This document shows positions 17,642 through 26,501 of a stretch of DNA of 64,000 nucleotides, piece after piece. Source of the DNA: Bacteroidales bacterium (lineage in GTDB: Bacteria > Bacteroidota > Bacteroidia > Bacteroidales > Muribaculaceae); contig JAAVFL010000035.1 of assembly GCA_014800795.1 (NCBI GenBank), positions 103,981 to 167,980 on the forward strand. The letters run 5' to 3'. A program made the position numbers and the translations under genes. The stretch's first letter is position 1. Every line of letters begins with the position of its first letter. The notes under the pieces are model-generated. The model was not told the DNA's origin. It worked only from the letters and a program-made list of their open reading frames with translations, and did no database searches.

Positions 17642-18385
17642 TCAGTCGTTTTCCTCTGGTAGACTACGGAATACCTCTTCGGCCGATTTTATGTCGGTGT
17701 TATATTCATCACTTACTATATGACCGTCGCGAAGCATTATATTGCGCGATGAATAGAGGGCGATTTCCGGGTTATGTGTCACAAATATGATTGTCTTGCC
17801 TTCGCTGTGAAGTTTCTGAAACAGCGTAAGGATAGAAAATGAGGTTCTGGTATCAAGGTTACCCGTAGCCTCGTCGGCAAGAATAATCACCGGATCGTTG
17901 ACGAGCGCGCGCGCTATGGCCACACGTTGTTGCTGACCGCCTGACATCTGGTTGCTCTTGTGGAGCAGTCGTTCGCCCAGCCCTACCTGACGCAAGCAGC
18001 GTTCGGCTCGCTCGGCTCGTTCGCGGGCGCTCACGGCTGAATTGTATAGCAGTGGCAACTCCACGTTTTCCAGAGCGGTGGTCTTGGGCAGCAGATTATA
18101 GTTCTGGAATATGAATCCGATCTTACGGTTGCGGATGCGCGCGCGCTCGTTCTTCCCCATACCTCTCACAGGTATGCCATCGAGATAATACTCTCCGGAC
18201 GTGGGAGTATCGAGGCATCCCAAAGTGTTCAGAAGGGTCGATTTACCGGAGCCGGAAGTACCCATGATGGTGACGAATTCTCCCTCATAGATCGTGAACG
18301 ATACTCCGCGCAGTGCCCTTACGGTCTCTTCGCCTACCTTGAAGTAGCGTTTCAGATTTTCTATTCTTATTATCTCTTTTGCCAT
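17642..18385 (-). CDS. ABC transporter ATP-binding protein, MacB/LolD type
   Basis: 247-residue ATPase. Walker A GTSGSGKST (residues 42-50), Q-loop Gln94, signature MSGGQQQR (147-154) and Walker B VIILADEAT (166-174), all intact. It pairs with the permease 15 bases downstream. The gap to the upstream adaptor gene is 226 bases, far wider than elsewhere in the operon, and is filled by an inverted-repeat element that contains a promoter-like TATATTTG on this strand. Confidence 0.95.
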   Translation of the reverse strand: MAKEIIRIENLKRYFKVGEETVRALRGVSFTIYEGEFVTIMGTSGSGKSTLLNTLGCLDTPTSGEYYLDGIPVRGMGKNERARIRNRKIGFIFQNYNLLPKTTALENVELPLLYNSAVSARERAERAERCLRQVGLGERLLHKSNQMSGGQQQRVAIARALVNDPVIILADEATGNLDTRTSFSILTLFQKLHSEGKTIIFVTHNPEIALYSSRNIMLRDGHIVSDEYNTDIKSAEEVFRSLPEEND

Positions 18386-18393
18386 CGTAGCTT

Positions 18394-18587
18394 AGAGTGT
18401 GTTTGAATTTAAATCAAATATATATTCAGAGTGTCTTATGAAATTTCTGATTTGAAGGCAATGGATATTCCGGGTGCTTTCCCGAGAATTTAATTGGCGA
18501 TGATGCCGGAATCTCTTCAGTTTCAATGCTGAAAACATGCCGGAATCTCCATTTGCGCTAAAATCATTTTAAATCCGAACACACTCT
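18394..18587. repeat. 194-bp element bounded by 20-bp inverted repeats, inside the ABC exporter operon
   Basis: Terminal arms 18394-18413 (AGAGTGTGTTTGAATTTAAA) and 18568-18587 are reverse complements with 18 of 20 matches, and both differences are wobble pairs in RNA. Inside lie two direct copies of ATGCCGGAATCTC (18503-18515 and 18537-18549) separated by a TTCAG/CTGAA hairpin, and a CCGGG...CCCG hairpin. On the minus strand TATATTTG (18422-18415) is a -7-like element pointing at the ATPase gene. No reading frame of note. It could be a MITE-like insertion or a structured intercistronic region; no second copy was noticed in this window. Confidence 0.6.
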
Positions 18588-18611
18588 TACTTTACACAGT
18601 GGGATTACCGG

Positions 18612-19772
18612 TTATTTTTTTTTGTTCGAACCCGGAGGTTTCGGCATGAAGGGATTTTCCTCTGCCTGTTTGTTGCTTTGCTTAGCTTCAACGATATGGT
18701 ATTGTATGGCTATGCGGTCTCCTTTTTTAATTCCGTCGGTCACCTGCTGATATATGCTGTTGGAGACACCGGTTGTCACTGCGGTTTCTATCAGTTTTCC
18801 GTCACGTTCTACCCAGAGTGTTGTCTGAGCCGGTTCCTTAAGGGCCACAGGTTCTGGCAGATTTTCGTCTGCGCTGTTGTCGCGGGGCTGGAAACGGAAT
18901 GCTTTGAGTGGAACGGCAAGAACATCCTTTAGCTCGAGTGTATAGATTGTCAGATTTGCTGTAAGCCCGGGAATCAGCTTATGATCCGGGTTTGGAGCTG
19001 CGACAATCACTTCATATGTTACCACATTAGATGTGGTTGTGGGATTGAGTCGCACCTGCGTTACTGTTCCTTCGAATACATCTTCAGAATATGCATCAAC
19101 TGTGAACGTCACATGCTGTCCGACTTTTACTTTGCCTATATCTGCCTCATCGACATCGCCTACAACCTGCATGTTGTCAAGATCGGCTATGACGAACAGA
19201 TTGGCAACGTTCATGCTCGACACCACTGTCTGGCCAACCTCTACTTCACGTGATATTATTATGCCGTCGATAGGGGAATAAATTTCTGCATAATTCAGGT
19301 TTTTGGCGGCTCTCACGCGGTCGGCCTGACTCTTTTCATAGCTCAGTCGGGCCACGTCGTAGTCGCGTTGAGAGGTCTGGAACTCATAGTCCGATATGAG
19401 TTGTTCGTCGTGAAGGGCCTTGTCGCGCTCGTAATTACGTTTGGTGTATTCGTATGTGGCCTTGGCCGATGCCATGTTGGCATCAGCGCTTTTCAGTTCG
19501 CTCTGAAGAAGGGTTTTCTCGATTTCGGCGAGGAGTTGTCCTTTCTCAACCTGATCGTTATAGTCGGCATAAAGTTTATCAATAATGCCTGTAACCTGGG
19601 TTCCGACATCTACTTGAGTTACAGATTCCATTGTTCCGGTAGCTGTCACGACCTCTGAAATATCGGTCGGTTCTACTATGTATGTTTCAAGTTCTGTCCG
19701 TGACTTTTCGGAGCATGAAACTATCGACAGTGCCGCAATGGCGGTCGGTAATATTAGCTGATATACTTTCAT
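18612..19772 (-). CDS. Periplasmic adaptor of ABC exporter (MacA-like membrane fusion protein)
   Basis: 386-residue lipoprotein adaptor with lipobox SIVSC (Cys20). The lipoyl half (VTATGTMESVTQVDVGTQVTG), a helical hairpin (about 85-160), the returning lipoyl segment (IYSPIDGIIISREVEVGQTV), a beta-barrel and a membrane-proximal domain follow the MacA order. The C-terminus is Lys/Pro-rich. It lies 55 bases after the TolC-like gene and would join that channel to the split MacB transporter. Confidence 0.93.
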   Translation of the reverse strand: MKVYQLILPTAIAALSIVSCSEKSRTELETYIVEPTDISEVVTATGTMESVTQVDVGTQVTGIIDKLYADYNDQVEKGQLLAEIEKTLLQSELKSADANMASAKATYEYTKRNYERDKALHDEQLISDYEFQTSQRDYDVARLSYEKSQADRVRAAKNLNYAEIYSPIDGIIISREVEVGQTVVSSMNVANLFVIADLDNMQVVGDVDEADIGKVKVGQHVTFTVDAYSEDVFEGTVTQVRLNPTTTSNVVTYEVIVAAPNPDHKLIPGLTANLTIYTLELKDVLAVPLKAFRFQPRDNSADENLPEPVALKEPAQTTLWVERDGKLIETAVTTGVSNSIYQQVTDGIKKGDRIAIQYHIVEAKQSNKQAEENPFMPKPPGSNKKK

Positions 19773-19827
19773 ATGCTATATTGTGATGACTGTTTGCTAT
19801 TGAAAATTAGCGGATACGCTACTGTTG

Positions 19828-21210
19828 TCATGGTAGTTCCACTTGCGTGGTAGCGTAATACATTATTGTCTTGTTGGCGAGGATTGCCATAAATTTGTTC
19901 TGGAGTTGCTCCAGCCGTGAGTTTGCCAGATTGTTGTGGGCAATCAGGAATTCCACCGGATTGACCATTCCAAGCTCAAACTGGCGGTTGACAAAATCGG
20001 CAGACAACTGCGTCGCCTCAAGCTGCGTTATACCTGCTATATATCGGGCCTGCGCACTGGTTGCGTCTATGTACAGACTCTCGATCGTATGCGACAGGTC
20101 ATCGAGCAGTTGCGTGCGGTTGAGGTCATATTCAAGGCTTGCGAGTTTAGCTTTGTTGACCGCACGTTTGGTAGAATTGCCGTCGAAGATCGGAATTGAA
20201 AGTGACAGTCCTACATTTTCGTTGAAGGCACGTCCCATCTGGGCGCTCCATCCGTCGCCGCCGGAATTATATCCGGTGCCTATGCCGCCTTGCAGCGACA
20301 GCTTGGGAAGGTAGCCAGCTTTGGCTGTCTTGATGTCGTTGGTATAAATCTGTTGGCTGAGGTCGTTACTTTTGATGGAGGGGAGCCAGCTTGCCGCGAA
20401 ATCATATACCTGTTCGCGTGGAGGCAGTATGGCTGTCACATCATCGTCGGAGAATGTGATGTCTGCTATCTCCATATCGCAGTCAAGGCCTAACATCAGC
20501 AATTTTTTGAGCGCGATCTTTGAACTGTTGAGATTTCCCTCAGCCTGAACGAGACTGTATTGATCCTGAGCCATCTGGCTTTCAATCTGGGAGAAATCAA
20601 CTTTTGATGTACGTCCTGATTCCATCAGGCGACGCGCACGCTCGGTCTGCTTAGTGCTTACCTCAAGTGTCTGCCGGGCGATCTCCACTGCCTCGCGGGC
20701 ATACATTATATTGAGATATGCCTGTAGTATGCCGAGTTTCAGCTCCTTTATTGCATCGTCACCCGATAGTTCCTGCTGCTCGCGCATTATCTTGGCCGAT
20801 TCAAGGCGATATTTCCTTACGTTTCCTTCCCATACGGTCCATGATGCATTGATGCCGTAGGAGCTGCCATAGGTGGTGCTTGTGCGTCCTACCTCATGTT
20901 TTGGATAATTGGTGATGCTATGGCTCGTGGAGAAGTTGACGGTGGGAAGATAAGCATCTTTTGCGGAACCGGTCTCCTGATCGGCCTGAAGGATTGAGAG
21001 AAGCGATCTCCGCACGCTGGTACTGTTTTCAACGGCCCATTTTATGCAGTCGTCGAACGTCCATTTTGCAGGCATAGCCATGTCGGGCATACCTGTCACA
21101 TCTTCTGTAGTGATATCCGAGTAGCTGAGGGTGGCGGGGGAGTCCGCATAGGTGCAGAATCCTGTCGCTGCCAAAGCTGCCAGAACGATTATTTTGCGGC
21201 TGTACATCAT
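19828..21210 (-). CDS. TolC-family outer-membrane channel of the ABC exporter operon
   Basis: 460-residue outer-membrane protein with a cleavable signal peptide (MMYSRKIIVLAALAATGFC region). The two OEP repeats are clear, with long amphipathic helices and the NASWTVWEGN and LSIPIFDGNSTKRAVNKAK motifs that mark the strands preceding each helical pair. First gene of a six-gene operon (channel, adaptor, ATPase, permease, kinase, regulator). A full promoter match lies immediately upstream. It differs strongly from the RND operon channel at 3368-4933. Confidence 0.93.
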   Translation of the reverse strand: MMYSRKIIVLAALAATGFCTYADSPATLSYSDITTEDVTGMPDMAMPAKWTFDDCIKWAVENSTSVRRSLLSILQADQETGSAKDAYLPTVNFSTSHSITNYPKHEVGRTSTTYGSSYGINASWTVWEGNVRKYRLESAKIMREQQELSGDDAIKELKLGILQAYLNIMYAREAVEIARQTLEVSTKQTERARRLMESGRTSKVDFSQIESQMAQDQYSLVQAEGNLNSSKIALKKLLMLGLDCDMEIADITFSDDDVTAILPPREQVYDFAASWLPSIKSNDLSQQIYTNDIKTAKAGYLPKLSLQGGIGTGYNSGGDGWSAQMGRAFNENVGLSLSIPIFDGNSTKRAVNKAKLASLEYDLNRTQLLDDLSHTIESLYIDATSAQARYIAGITQLEATQLSADFVNRQFELGMVNPVEFLIAHNNLANSRLEQLQNKFMAILANKTIMYYATTQVELP

Positions 21211-21241
21211 TCGATTGTGATTAAACAGTTTTATACAGTAG

Positions 21242-21273
21242 CAAAATTACGACAGCGTTCTTTATCTGGCAAA
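21242..21273 (-). promoter_or_regulatory. Promoter of the ABC exporter/LytS-LytTR operon
   Basis: On the minus strand TTTG (21273-21270), 20 bases, then TAATTTTG (21249-21242): an exact Bacteroidetes promoter. Transcription should begin near 21236, leaving a leader of about 25 nt before the channel gene. Confidence 0.8.
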
Positions 21274-21361
21274 TAAAATCGCTCTAATGACGCTATTATC
21301 ATCCCGAAACCCCTTTTTTCGGAACGATTACTCCCAAGAGAACTATAAATGTTAACGTGAG

Positions 21362-22630
21362 TTAAGACCAACGCTGCCGCTGAAGTTCGGCCATGCGTGC
21401 CTCCGACGGATTATCTGCCGGATTCCAGAACCGGCTCCCCGTCAGGGCATCGGGCAGGAACTGCCGTTTTACGAAATGCCCGGGATAATCGTGTGCATAT
21501 TTATAGTCGGCTCCGTAGCCCATTTCTTTCATAAGCGATGTGGGTGCGTTGCGGATATGAAGTGGAACAGGCTGATTTCCGGAGTGTCTGACAGCGGCCA
21601 GAGCCGTATCTATCGCAAGATAGGCAGAGTTGCTTTTGGCGGAGGTCGCCAGATATATGGTGCATTCCGCCAATGGGATGCGGCCTTCAGGCATTCCGAT
21701 TTTTTTTATGATATCGAAGGTGGCGTTGGCGAGTAGGAGCGCGTTCGGATTAGCCAGTCCGATATCCTCGCCGGCGAGAATCGCGAGACGGCGGGCAATG
21801 AATTCCGGATCTTCCCCGCCTTCTATCATACGTGCAAGCCAATATATCGCGGCATCCGGATCGCTGCCGCGCACACTTTTTATGAATGCCGATATGATGT
21901 CGTAGTGCATTTCGCCCTGCTTGTCATACGCCATGGGATTCTCCTGAAGCCGTTCGGTAACGATCTTGTCGTTTATCACCATCGGTTGCCCCAGGGGTGT
22001 GGATTGCTGTAGAAGATCGAGGATATTGAGGAGTTTCCGGGCGTCTCCTCCCGAGAATCTGAACAGGGCATCGGTTTCTTCTATTTTCACATCGGAATCT
22101 TTAAGGATAGCATCTGTTGACACGGCACGGGTGAGCAGTTCCTGAAGTTGCGGTGCTTCAAGTGGTTTCAACGTATAGACCTGAGCTCGCGAAAGAAGGG
22201 GACGGATTACCTCGAACGACGGATTTTCGGTTGTCGCACCGATAAGTGTTACAGTACCGTTTTCAACGGCACCAAGCAAGCTGTCCTGTTGCGATTTGCT
22301 GAAACGGTGTATTTCATCAATGAACAGTATCGGCCTACCTGTAGAGAACATGCTTTTTGCGTCGGCCTTACATCGGTCGATAACTTCGCGTACATCCTTT
22401 ACTCCGGCACTTACGGCACTTAATGTATAGAAAGGCGACTTAGTGGTATTGGCGATTATGCGTGCGAGGGTAGTTTTTCCTACGCCGGGCGGACCCCATA
22501 GAATAAAAGAACTGACGTTGCCGCTATCAATCATCCGGCGTAACACGCTCCCTTCACCGACCAGATGAGTCTGACCGATATAATCGTCGAGAGTCTGCGG
22601 ACGTAGCCGTTCTGCTAAAGGTGCGAGCAT
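21362..22630 (-). CDS. rarA: Replication-associated recombination protein A (AAA+ ATPase, MgsA/WRNIP1 family)
   Basis: 422-residue AAA+ protein that acts at stalled replication forks. Walker A GPPGVGKTT (46-54), Walker B ILFIDEIHRF (101-110), sensor-1 region LIGATTENPSFEV and the C-terminal MgsA/helical tetramerisation domain (GADYKYAHDYPGHFVKRQFL near the end) are all present. Length fits the family. fmt lies 26 bases upstream on the same strand, so they are likely co-transcribed. Confidence 0.96.
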   Translation of the reverse strand: MLAPLAERLRPQTLDDYIGQTHLVGEGSVLRRMIDSGNVSSFILWGPPGVGKTTLARIIANTTKSPFYTLSAVSAGVKDVREVIDRCKADAKSMFSTGRPILFIDEIHRFSKSQQDSLLGAVENGTVTLIGATTENPSFEVIRPLLSRAQVYTLKPLEAPQLQELLTRAVSTDAILKDSDVKIEETDALFRFSGGDARKLLNILDLLQQSTPLGQPMVINDKIVTERLQENPMAYDKQGEMHYDIISAFIKSVRGSDPDAAIYWLARMIEGGEDPEFIARRLAILAGEDIGLANPNALLLANATFDIIKKIGMPEGRIPLAECTIYLATSAKSNSAYLAIDTALAAVRHSGNQPVPLHIRNAPTSLMKEMGYGADYKYAHDYPGHFVKRQFLPDALTGSRFWNPADNPSEARMAELQRQRWS

Positions 22631-22656
22631 GAGTTTAAGATGTTACAGGATATTTT

Positions 22657-23631
22657 TTACTTCATTCTTACTGTGGCGGAAAGATGCGCTCCACGAAGGA
22701 AAGCTTCGGCGGTCATCCGTTTTTTACCGGCAGGCTGTAGTTCGAGGATCTCTATGAGATGCCCGTCGCCACACGCCACTTTCATATGGTTATCCTCAAT
22801 GAACAGTTCACCTGGAAGAGACGTTTCCGGACATATTCCGCACGGAGATGTGGTGAAAATCTTCATGGTGACGGGTGCATCCGTATCATGCGATCCGAGT
22901 TCTGTCCACGCCGCGGGATATGGCGACAGACCTCTCACAAGATTATGTATGTCAGCGCAGCTTTTCCGCCAGTCTATCCGGCAGGTGTCCTTGAATATTT
23001 TTGGCGCCGGGGTGGCGGCTTCTCCTTTCAGCAGTTTGTCTTGAGGGATGGTAGTGAATGTGCCGTCCACAATGCTGTTTACGGTCTTGAGAGTGAGTTC
23101 GGCACCAAGTTCCATCAGCTTGTCGTGCACATTGCCAACATTGTCGGAAGGGAGAATCGCGATTTTTTCCTGATCGATTATATCTCCGGTATCTATTTCA
23201 TGTTTGAGGAAGAATGTGGTTACGCCGGTCTCCTTGTCACCGTTTATGACAGCCCAGTTGATCGGAGCAGCTCCACGGTAGCGGGGGAGCAGGGAAGCAT
23301 GAAGATTGAAAGTACCCATCAGTGGCATCTGCCATACAACCTCCGGGAGCATACGGAAAGCTATGACTATGAAAAGATCCGCATTGAGGCTGCGCAGTTC
23401 TTCTACGAACTCCTCATCTTTAAGACGCACAGGTTGCAGGAGCCGTATTCCGTGGGCTACGGCATATTCCTTTACCGGCGACTGATACATTTTGTGTCCG
23501 CGTCCCGCCGGTTTGTCGGGCATTGTTACCGCTCCGACAACGTTATAGCCATTGCCTACAAGTTTGTCGAGACTTGCGACCGCGAATTCGGGTGTTCCGA
23601 AAAAAACTATTTTTAGATCTTTCTTCTCCAT
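22657..23631 (-). CDS. fmt: Methionyl-tRNA formyltransferase
   Basis: 324-residue enzyme that formylates initiator Met-tRNA using 10-formyl-THF. Catalytic residues are in place: Asn109 and His111 in the NLHASLLPRYRGAAPINWA segment and the Asp of EIDTGD near residue 147-150. A C-terminal OB-like tRNA-binding domain follows. The start MEKKDLKIVFFGTPEFAV matches the family. It is followed by rarA at 26 bases. Confidence 0.97.
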   Translation of the reverse strand: MEKKDLKIVFFGTPEFAVASLDKLVGNGYNVVGAVTMPDKPAGRGHKMYQSPVKEYAVAHGIRLLQPVRLKDEEFVEELRSLNADLFIVIAFRMLPEVVWQMPLMGTFNLHASLLPRYRGAAPINWAVINGDKETGVTTFFLKHEIDTGDIIDQEKIAILPSDNVGNVHDKLMELGAELTLKTVNSIVDGTFTTIPQDKLLKGEAATPAPKIFKDTCRIDWRKSCADIHNLVRGLSPYPAAWTELGSHDTDAPVTMKIFTTSPCGICPETSLPGELFIEDNHMKVACGDGHLIEILELQPAGKKRMTAEAFLRGAHLSATVRMK

Positions 23632-23686
23632 TCTTTCTGATATATTAAAAATCCCCTTGCCATCACATCATCCGCTCAGACATAAA

Positions 23687-24388
23687 TTACACATTATCGG
23701 TTGCCAATTGTTCCAAGGCTTGCCACAGGTTCTCGTCAGGAACAGGCGCTGTGAGGCTTATGGGTTGCTTGCTGACAGGATGTACAAATTCGATATGGCG
23801 TGCAATCAGTGAGATGGATCCATCGGGATTCGACCGTCTGTCGCCATATTTAAGGTCGCCTTTTATCGGTGAACCTATCGCTGAGAGTTGCACCCTTATC
23901 TGATGCTTGCGTCCGGTCAGGAGTTCTACCTCCAGCATGTGATAGCGCTCCGACGATGCAAGCAGGCGATATCGCAGGCGCGCTTCCTTTGCGCCGCTTT
24001 TCGGTTTCAGGGAAGCGTACGACTTGTTGTTGCCCTCTGTCGATGTAATGTAATGATGTAGCTCTCCGGAGGGTTCGGGAGGGCGGTTGCGGGTGATGGC
24101 CCAGTATGTCTTGTGAACTTCACCGTTGCGGAACATTTCGTTCATTCTCGCCAGAGCTTTCGATGTTTTCGCAAAAACAACCAGTCCTCCAACCGGACGG
24201 TCAAGGCGGTGAACCACTCCGCAGAATACATTCCCCGGCTTGGCATACTTTTCCTTGATATACTGCCTGAGGGTTTCTACCAGAGGTTCGTCGCCGGTCT
24301 TGTCGCCCTGCACTATCTCTCCGGGAAGTTTGTTGACCACGATAAGGTGGTTATCTTCGTAAACGATTCTGTCTGCCAACGGTTGCAT
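23687..24388 (-). CDS. RluA-family RNA pseudouridine synthase
   Basis: 233-residue pseudouridine synthase. The catalytic motif is HRLDRPVGGLVVFAK with Asp63, and the later GRKHQIRVQLSAIGSPIKGD segment is family-specific. There is no N-terminal S4 domain, so it is a compact RluA-type enzyme; which rRNA or tRNA uridine it modifies cannot be decided. It sits 55 bases upstream of fmt, possibly a translation-related transcription unit. A strong hairpin separates it from the upstream mutase gene. Confidence 0.92.
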   Translation of the reverse strand: MQPLADRIVYEDNHLIVVNKLPGEIVQGDKTGDEPLVETLRQYIKEKYAKPGNVFCGVVHRLDRPVGGLVVFAKTSKALARMNEMFRNGEVHKTYWAITRNRPPEPSGELHHYITSTEGNNKSYASLKPKSGAKEARLRYRLLASSERYHMLEVELLTGRKHQIRVQLSAIGSPIKGDLKYGDRRSNPDGSISLIARHIEFVHPVSKQPISLTAPVPDENLWQALEQLATDNV

Positions 24389-24407
24389 TTACTTTCTTGT
24401 AAAAGTG

Positions 24408-24457
24408 TTCAGATACCGGACGCTATCTCCCCGAAGGATCGGCGTCCGGTATCTGAA
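24408..24457 (-). terminator. Terminator after the phosphohexose mutase gene
   Basis: Perfect 16-base arms (24408-24423 and 24442-24457, TTCAGATACCGGACGC and its complement) around an 18-base loop. On the minus strand the stem is followed by ACTTTTAC, a short U-rich run. It lies between the mutase stop (24526) and the pseudouridine synthase start (24388). Confidence 0.75.
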
Positions 24458-24525
24458 TGTCTGTATGCCTTTGAACTGTAATTTATTATATTATCGGCTC
24501 AATATGCAGGTATGAATAGCTGCGC

Positions 24526-26274
24526 TTAAATACCGAGTTCTTTCTTGATTCCGTCAATCTTTGTTCGGGCAGCGGCTTCTGCAGCGTGATATTCGCTCTT
24601 GTCGGCCATCTTGCCGTGAACTTCGATGTAGAATTTGATCTTGGGCTCTGTTCCCGACGGGCGGATTGAAACCTTGGTGCCGTCGGCTGTGAAGAACTGG
24701 AGAACATTGGAGGTTACAGGGAAATCCATCTTCTCAACCTTACCGGTTACGGTGTCGGTGCAGTTGAGGTCGGCGTAATCCTTCACTGTAACCACCGGGC
24801 TTCCGCCGAGTTCTTTCGGAGGATTGGCACGGAAGGCCTTCATCATGGCTACAATCTCCTCCGCACCGGTTTTTCCGGGACGGACTACCGAGATTCCCTC
24901 TTCATGCGAATAACCGTATTTTACATAAATATCCTGAAGCATCTCCATGAAGCTCAAGCCTTTGTCTTTTGCCCATGCAAGACATTCAGCCATCAGCGAA
25001 ATTGCCGAAACGGAGTCTTTATCGCGGGCAAACTCTTCCGCAAGGAAGCCGTAGCTCTCTTCGCCACCGCCAAGATAACGGGCTACACCTTCGTTTTCGC
25101 GTATTACCGAGGCGATCCATTTGAATCCGGTATAGCAGTCGTACATGCGGATGTTGTTGGCATCGGCGATGCTCTTGATCGTCTCTGTAGTCACGATTGT
25201 CTTCACTATATATTCCTTACCGGTAAGGCGACCGAGCTCGGCGTTGCGGTTCATCAGATAGTTCAGAAGAATCATTACAATCTGGTTGCCGTTCACAAGC
25301 ACATATTCCCCATCGGTATCGCGGATTACACATCCGATGCGGTCAGCATCGGGATCAGATGCCACTACGAGATCTGCCTCAACTTCTTTTGCTTTGGCGA
25401 TAGCCATTGCCATTGCCGAGGCGTTTTCGGGATTTGGGGAATCTACTGTGGGGAAATCGCCTGACGGGATATCCTGTTCCGGAACGTGAATTATGTTTGT
25501 GAAACCGTAGTTTTTGAGTGATTCAGGGATAAGTTTCACGCCGGTTCCGTGAATAGGAGTGTACACGATTTTCAGATCGGAGTATTTCTTATCTATTTCA
25601 GGGCTGAGCTGGAGTCCCTTGATGGCTGCCAGATAATCCTGATCCATCTTGTCGCCGATAATCTCGATGAGTTCGGGGTTGCCGTTGAACTTGATTTCAC
25701 TTACGCTCTTGATCTTCTCAACGTTGTTGATGATGTTCACATCGTGAGGAGCGATGATCTGAGCGCCATCGGCCCAGTATGCCTTATACCCGTTGTATTC
25801 TTTCGGATTGTGGGATGCGGTGATGTTCACACCGCTCTGACAACCCAGATGGCGGATAGCGAACGAAAGTTCGGGAGTGGGGCGGAAGCTATCGAAGAGA
25901 TATGCTTTGATTCCGTTGGCAGAGAAGATGTTGGCTACAATTTCTGCGAATTTGCGTGAGTTGTTGCGAACGTCATGACCTACAACAACCGAAATCTGGG
26001 GCAGATCGGGGAAGGCTTCTTTAAGATAGTTGGCGAGTCCCTGGGTAGCAGCTCCCACTGTATAGATATTCATGCGGTTTGTTCCGGCACCCATGATGCC
26101 GCGCAGGCCGCCTGTGCCGAATTCGAGGTCTTTGTAGAAAGATTCTATGAGTTGAGTGGGATCCTCAGCCTCGAGCATCTGTTTCACTTCGGCGCGGGTG
26201 GTTTCGTCGTATTGGTCGGTAAGCCAGAGCAAGGCTTTGTCTTTTACGCTTTTAAGCAGTTCCTGATTGTCCAT
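24526..26274 (-). CDS. Phosphoglucomutase/phosphomannomutase family (alpha-D-phosphohexomutase)
   Basis: 582-residue enzyme interconverting hexose 1- and 6-phosphates. All four family loops are visible: the phosphoserine loop TASHNPKEYNGYK with Ser154, the Mg-binding DPDADRIG near residue 310, the sugar-binding GGEESYG near residue 405, and the phosphate-binding RPSGTEPKIKFYIEVHG near the C-terminus. Length and order fit the long PgcA-like form. It has its own promoter (26320-26351) and a palindromic candidate operator just upstream (26361-26372). Confidence 0.95.
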   Translation of the reverse strand: MDNQELLKSVKDKALLWLTDQYDETTRAEVKQMLEAEDPTQLIESFYKDLEFGTGGLRGIMGAGTNRMNIYTVGAATQGLANYLKEAFPDLPQISVVVGHDVRNNSRKFAEIVANIFSANGIKAYLFDSFRPTPELSFAIRHLGCQSGVNITASHNPKEYNGYKAYWADGAQIIAPHDVNIINNVEKIKSVSEIKFNGNPELIEIIGDKMDQDYLAAIKGLQLSPEIDKKYSDLKIVYTPIHGTGVKLIPESLKNYGFTNIIHVPEQDIPSGDFPTVDSPNPENASAMAMAIAKAKEVEADLVVASDPDADRIGCVIRDTDGEYVLVNGNQIVMILLNYLMNRNAELGRLTGKEYIVKTIVTTETIKSIADANNIRMYDCYTGFKWIASVIRENEGVARYLGGGEESYGFLAEEFARDKDSVSAISLMAECLAWAKDKGLSFMEMLQDIYVKYGYSHEEGISVVRPGKTGAEEIVAMMKAFRANPPKELGGSPVVTVKDYADLNCTDTVTGKVEKMDFPVTSNVLQFFTADGTKVSIRPSGTEPKIKFYIEVHGKMADKSEYHAAEAAARTKIDGIKKELGI

Positions 26275-26319
26275 ATTGTGTTATGGTTTAGTTGTTTGCT
26301 GGTATAGTTGTCGTTTTTG

Positions 26320-26351
26320 CAAAGATATTCAAAATGCATTCATCTTCCAAA
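26320..26351 (-). promoter_or_regulatory. Promoter of the phosphohexose mutase gene
   Basis: Minus strand TTTG (26351-26348), 20 bases, then TATCTTTG (26327-26320). Exact consensus with exact spacing; start site expected near 26314, about 40 bases before the ATG. Confidence 0.8.
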
Positions 26352-26360
26352 TCTTTTTAT

Positions 26361-26372
26361 GATACGCGTATC
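26361..26372. promoter_or_regulatory. 12-bp perfect palindrome upstream of the mutase promoter
   Basis: GATACGCGTATC is a perfect palindrome lying 9 bases upstream of the -33 element of the mutase promoter, a normal place for an activator or repressor site. No regulator is assigned. Confidence 0.3.
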
Positions 26373-26501
26373 CTTTGTTCATGGTGAAAGGTGCGGCCGG
26401 AAGCATTCATGCATGAGTGAAACATCTGCAATAGGGTTTTTGTTCGGAGGAATATTCGTCAGTATGAATATTTTTGTGACCGTATCGCTTCGGATACAGA
26501 T

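Noticed and set aside
22759..23616. Plus-strand open frame (285 codons) across fmt
   Set aside because: Antisense to a complete fmt with all catalytic residues; no domain of its own.
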